7,912 nt of DNA from contig DAOVLD010000069.1 of assembly GCA_030631445.1 (NCBI GenBank), forward strand, positions 1-7,912, given 5' to 3'. Source of the DNA: Bacteroidota bacterium (GTDB lineage Bacteria; Bacteroidota; Bacteroidia; Bacteroidales; VadinHA17). The notes beneath the pieces are model-generated. The model was not told the DNA's origin. It made no database searches and worked only from the letters and a program-made list of their open reading frames with translations. Below, in pieces: positions 6,359 to 7,912 of this stretch. Position 1 is the first letter of the stretch, and each line of letters opens with the position of its first letter. A program made the position numbers and the translations under genes.

Positions 6359-7480
6359 TTATAGTTCTGGAAATTTCTGAATGAATTCTTTACTCGTTGA
6401 ACTCTTAAATGCTTTCAAGTAATTCTCTGTTGTATTTAAATCAGAATGTCGTAAATGCAATTGAATATCTCTAATATCTGATCCTGATTCCAGAGCCATT
6501 CCTGCACCGGTATGTTTAAGTTCATATAATTTACGTTTTAATCCAATTTTTGCAGCCTCTTTTCTGATTTTTTCAGCTATCCTGGTTGGGGCAATCTGAA
6601 TAATACCCGGTTCCAGATTTTTTGAGAATAAGAAATACTCCGGATCAAGTTTATGGAGATTTAATTGTTTCAGATCCTGACTAAAAGGAATAGGAATATT
6701 TATAACATCCTGGTGCCTGGTTTTAGATATTTCTGCGGGAATAAATATTTTTCCATGATCCACGTCAATGTATTTTATTCTTAGTCGCACTAATTCGGCC
6801 GGTCTTATGGCACAGTAATACACAAATTGACAAACTAGCCAGATCCGTGGGGCATTTTCGGGGAAATGAGATTTTAATAGATCCAGCTCGGTTTTTGTAT
6901 AGGCAAATACACTTCTTTCATCTTCTGGAAGCAGCTTGATTTTCTTAAATGGATTTCTTAATATATATTCTCTATTTACCAGGTCATTGAATATAGCCCG
7001 GCAATGTTCAACATAATTATTACAGGTGCGATTCTGTACTTTCTTCTCAATTTTAAGGTAGTCAACAAATTTCTGAGCTAATTGATAATTGAAAGACTCG
7101 ATGGAAATATTTTCCAGGTTCATTAGTTTGAGCCATTTGACAAAACTATTTATGTATGACCGGTAGGTTTGAACTGTCCTGGGCTTCGTATATGTGGCTT
7201 TAAATTGTAAAGTATTGTTTAAGGCATCTGTGAGCTTTGTAAAACTTAAATTTTCTTGCTCAAAAGGATTAAAGCCATTCGTTAGCTTATTATCTATGTT
7301 ATTAATTAGCTCCCTGGTTTTTTTAAGCCGGGCAGCCCTGGTTCTTAAAGTAGTACTGATCCATATTTTAAAAAGAGAATATTTGTTAGTTTCCGGATGG
7401 ATATAATAATAACCAACAAACCATCTTTTGGAAAGATCGCCTTTTTTATCGTATAATCTGGCGAATTTGTACCGGCTCAT
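6359..7480 (-). CDS. Tyrosine recombinase (phage-type site-specific integrase), 373 residues
   Basis: This protein would catalyse integration and excision between att sites by way of a 3'-phosphotyrosine intermediate. The N-terminal part (about 1-60) resembles an arm-binding domain. A SAM-like core-binding domain follows (about 82-175, including TVQTYRSYINSFVKWLK), and the catalytic domain runs from about 190. Visible catalytic residues are R226 in CAIRPAEL, K253 in ISKTRH, H345 in LRHSDL and the nucleophile Y354 in TTENYLK. The second box, normally HxxR, reads YELKHTGAG, with Y319 and K322 replacing His and Arg; I recall similar YxxKHTG forms in Bacteroidetes integrases. The protein appears complete. 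A GGAGG sequence lies upstream of the ATG, but at about 15 bases, which is distant for a Shine-Dalgarno. The gene points away from the tRNA gene, and its 5' end is close to the 21-bp attachment-like repeats, the normal layout for an integrase of a tRNA-targeted element. Confidence 0.94.
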   Translation of the reverse strand: MSRYKFARLYDKKGDLSKRWFVGYYYIHPETNKYSLFKIWISTTLRTRAARLKKTRELINNIDNKLTNGFNPFEQENLSFTKLTDALNNTLQFKATYTKPRTVQTYRSYINSFVKWLKLMNLENISIESFNYQLAQKFVDYLKIEKKVQNRTCNNYVEHCRAIFNDLVNREYILRNPFKKIKLLPEDERSVFAYTKTELDLLKSHFPENAPRIWLVCQFVYYCAIRPAELVRLRIKYIDVDHGKIFIPAEISKTRHQDVINIPIPFSQDLKQLNLHKLDPEYFLFSKNLEPGIIQIAPTRIAEKIRKEAAKIGLKRKLYELKHTGAGMALESGSDIRDIQLHLRHSDLNTTENYLKAFKSSTSKEFIQKFPEL

Positions 7481-7530
7481 AAGATTTTGTTTAAACCTCC
7501 CCCAGGTGTAACAAAATCAATAAACCGTTT

Positions 7531-7549
7531 TTTGCTCAATTTTGCTCAA
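7531..7549. repeat. Tandem 9-bp repeats TTTGCTCAA, third copy at 7692-7700
   Basis: TTTGCTCAA occurs at 7531-7539 and 7541-7549, exactly 10 bp or about one helical turn apart, and again at 7692-7700. An ACCGTTTTTT block lies beside the first copy (7524-7533, overlapping it) and the last copy (7701-7710), in opposite order. Short direct repeats on either side of a core repeat beside an integrase gene resemble arm-type binding sites of tyrosine recombinases. The binding role is inferred. Confidence 0.5.
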
Positions 7550-7598
7550 AAGAGCTTTTCAATTAACCGCAAACTGCTGTATTATAAGGGTTTCCGGC

Positions 7599-7619
7599 TT
7601 CGTTGTAGCGGGGGCAAGA
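7599..7619. repeat. 21-bp direct repeat copy 1, candidate att core
   Basis: The sequence begins TTCGTTGTAG and ends GGGGGCAAGA. It is identical to 7790-7810, which is the 3' end of the initiator tRNA gene plus 7 bp of its downstream flank. The match stops on both sides (C7598 against T7789, T7620 against C7811), and no other tRNA sequence accompanies this copy. A detached copy of a tRNA 3' end beside an integrase gene is the usual footprint of att-site recombination. Confidence 0.75.
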
Positions 7620-7625
7620 TTGCTC

Positions 7626-7644
7626 ATCCCGATTGGATCGGGAT
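7626..7644. repeat. Perfect hairpin ATCCCGAT-TGG-ATCGGGAT
   Basis: This is an 8-bp perfect inverted repeat with a 3-base loop, starting 7 bp after copy 1 of the direct repeat. It has no T-run directly after it on either strand, so it is not a standard rho-independent terminator. It could be a structured site for recombination proteins or a remnant of a neighbouring element's end. Confidence 0.5.
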
Positions 7645-7757
7645 TCGCGGACTTGAATATGGGTGCTTTACAGCGAAAAACCTGTTTTCGCTTTGCTCAA
7701 ACCGTTTTTTTTATTTACAGTCACTTACAAAAACAAGTTTTTGACGTTCCCGTAAAT

Positions 7758-7791
7758 AAAAAAACCCCGACACTGTCGTGTCAGGTTTTTT
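7758..7791 (-). terminator. Rho-independent terminator of the initiator tRNA gene
   Basis: The arms at 7766-7773 and 7778-7785 form an 8-bp stem around a 4-base loop, flanked by an A-run and a T-run. Read on the minus strand all eight positions pair, one as G-U, and a run of seven T follows. On the plus strand that position becomes a C-A mismatch, so the leftward direction is favoured. It starts a few bases past the tRNA 3' end. Confidence 0.8.
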
Positions 7792-7796
7792 CGTTG

Positions 7797-7868
<72 letters not shown>

Positions 7869-7884
7869 CTATATTTTGCGCCTG

Positions 7885-7892
7885 CAAATGTA
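7885..7892 (-). promoter_or_regulatory. Bacteroidetes -7 promoter element of the tRNA gene
   Basis: The minus strand reads TACATTTG, an exact TAnnTTTG. It ends 17 bases before the tRNA 5' end, giving a predicted start near 7878 and a leader of about 10 bases. The matching -33 element would lie at or beyond the right edge of the window and cannot be checked. Confidence 0.6.
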
Positions 7893-7912
7893 CAGTATGA
7901 TTTCTGTTTCTC

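Larger units (their letters stand above)
7481..7796. other. Non-coding 316-bp region between integrase and initiator tRNA, candidate attachment region
   Basis: Two overlapping 85-codon plus-strand frames cross this stretch but show no family resemblance and run over repeats and a terminator, so I treat it as non-coding. It contains three TTTGCTCAA repeats, the two copies of a 21-bp direct repeat (the second reaching into the tRNA gene), an 8-bp perfect hairpin at 7626-7644, a 7-bp stem-loop GCGAAAA/TTTTCGC at 7673-7691 and the tRNA terminator. The integrase promoter should also be here. The best minus-strand candidate is TGATTTTG (forward 7513-7520), one base away from TAnnTTTG. Confidence 0.6.

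Noticed and set aside
7599..7660. A second, degenerate tRNA gene at direct repeat copy 1
   Set aside because: Identity to the real tRNA ends after 21 bp; the following sequence has no anticodon arm or D arm and forms an unrelated hairpin.

Overview
The window looks like a chromosomal segment of a Bacteroidota (Bacteroidetes) bacterium carrying an integrated defence island. Three things suggest the phylum. Exact copies of the Bacteroidetes -7 element TAnnTTTG (as TACATTTG) lie upstream of the initiator tRNA gene and of hsdR. Strong Shine-Dalgarno sequences are absent before most starts. The integrase has the YxxKHTG box that I associate with Bacteroidetes integrases. The species cannot be named from the sequence.

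Positions 1-4763, minus strand, hold a type I restriction-modification operon in the order hsdM, hsdS, hsdR. hsdM and hsdS overlap by four bases (ATGA). hsdR follows after a 91-bp AT-rich gap containing a candidate promoter, and it runs off the left edge with its N-terminal 545 residues present. HsdM methylates adenine, HsdS sets the target through two recognition domains, and HsdR is the translocating nuclease. Base composition inside hsdS is sharply mosaic: about 47% GC in the central conserved spacer against about 22-27% in both recognition domains. This fits swapping of specificity domains.

Positions 4764-5241 are a 478-bp divergent intergenic region without a convincing gene. It holds several palindromes. 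The clearest are two adjacent inverted repeats with TGGTA/TACCA half-sites just upstream of a rightward two-gene operon. That operon (5242-6227, plus strand) encodes a small XRE-type helix-turn-helix protein and, with an ATGA overlap, an ImmA/IrrE-type zinc metallopeptidase with an HEVGH motif. Such pairs are known as repressor plus anti-repressor protease switches in mobile elements; here they could govern the island, the restriction operon, or only themselves.

Positions 6359-7480, minus strand, encode a tyrosine recombinase. Between it and an initiator tRNA-Met gene (7797-7868, minus strand) is about 316 bp of non-coding DNA. A 21-bp perfect direct repeat there duplicates the 3' end of the tRNA (7599-7619 and 7790-7810), with three copies of TTTGCTCAA, hairpins and the tRNA terminator around it. 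The likely picture is an element integrated at the 3' end of the initiator tRNA gene, carrying its integrase next to the attachment site, then a regulatory switch, then the type I system. The far end of the element lies outside the window.
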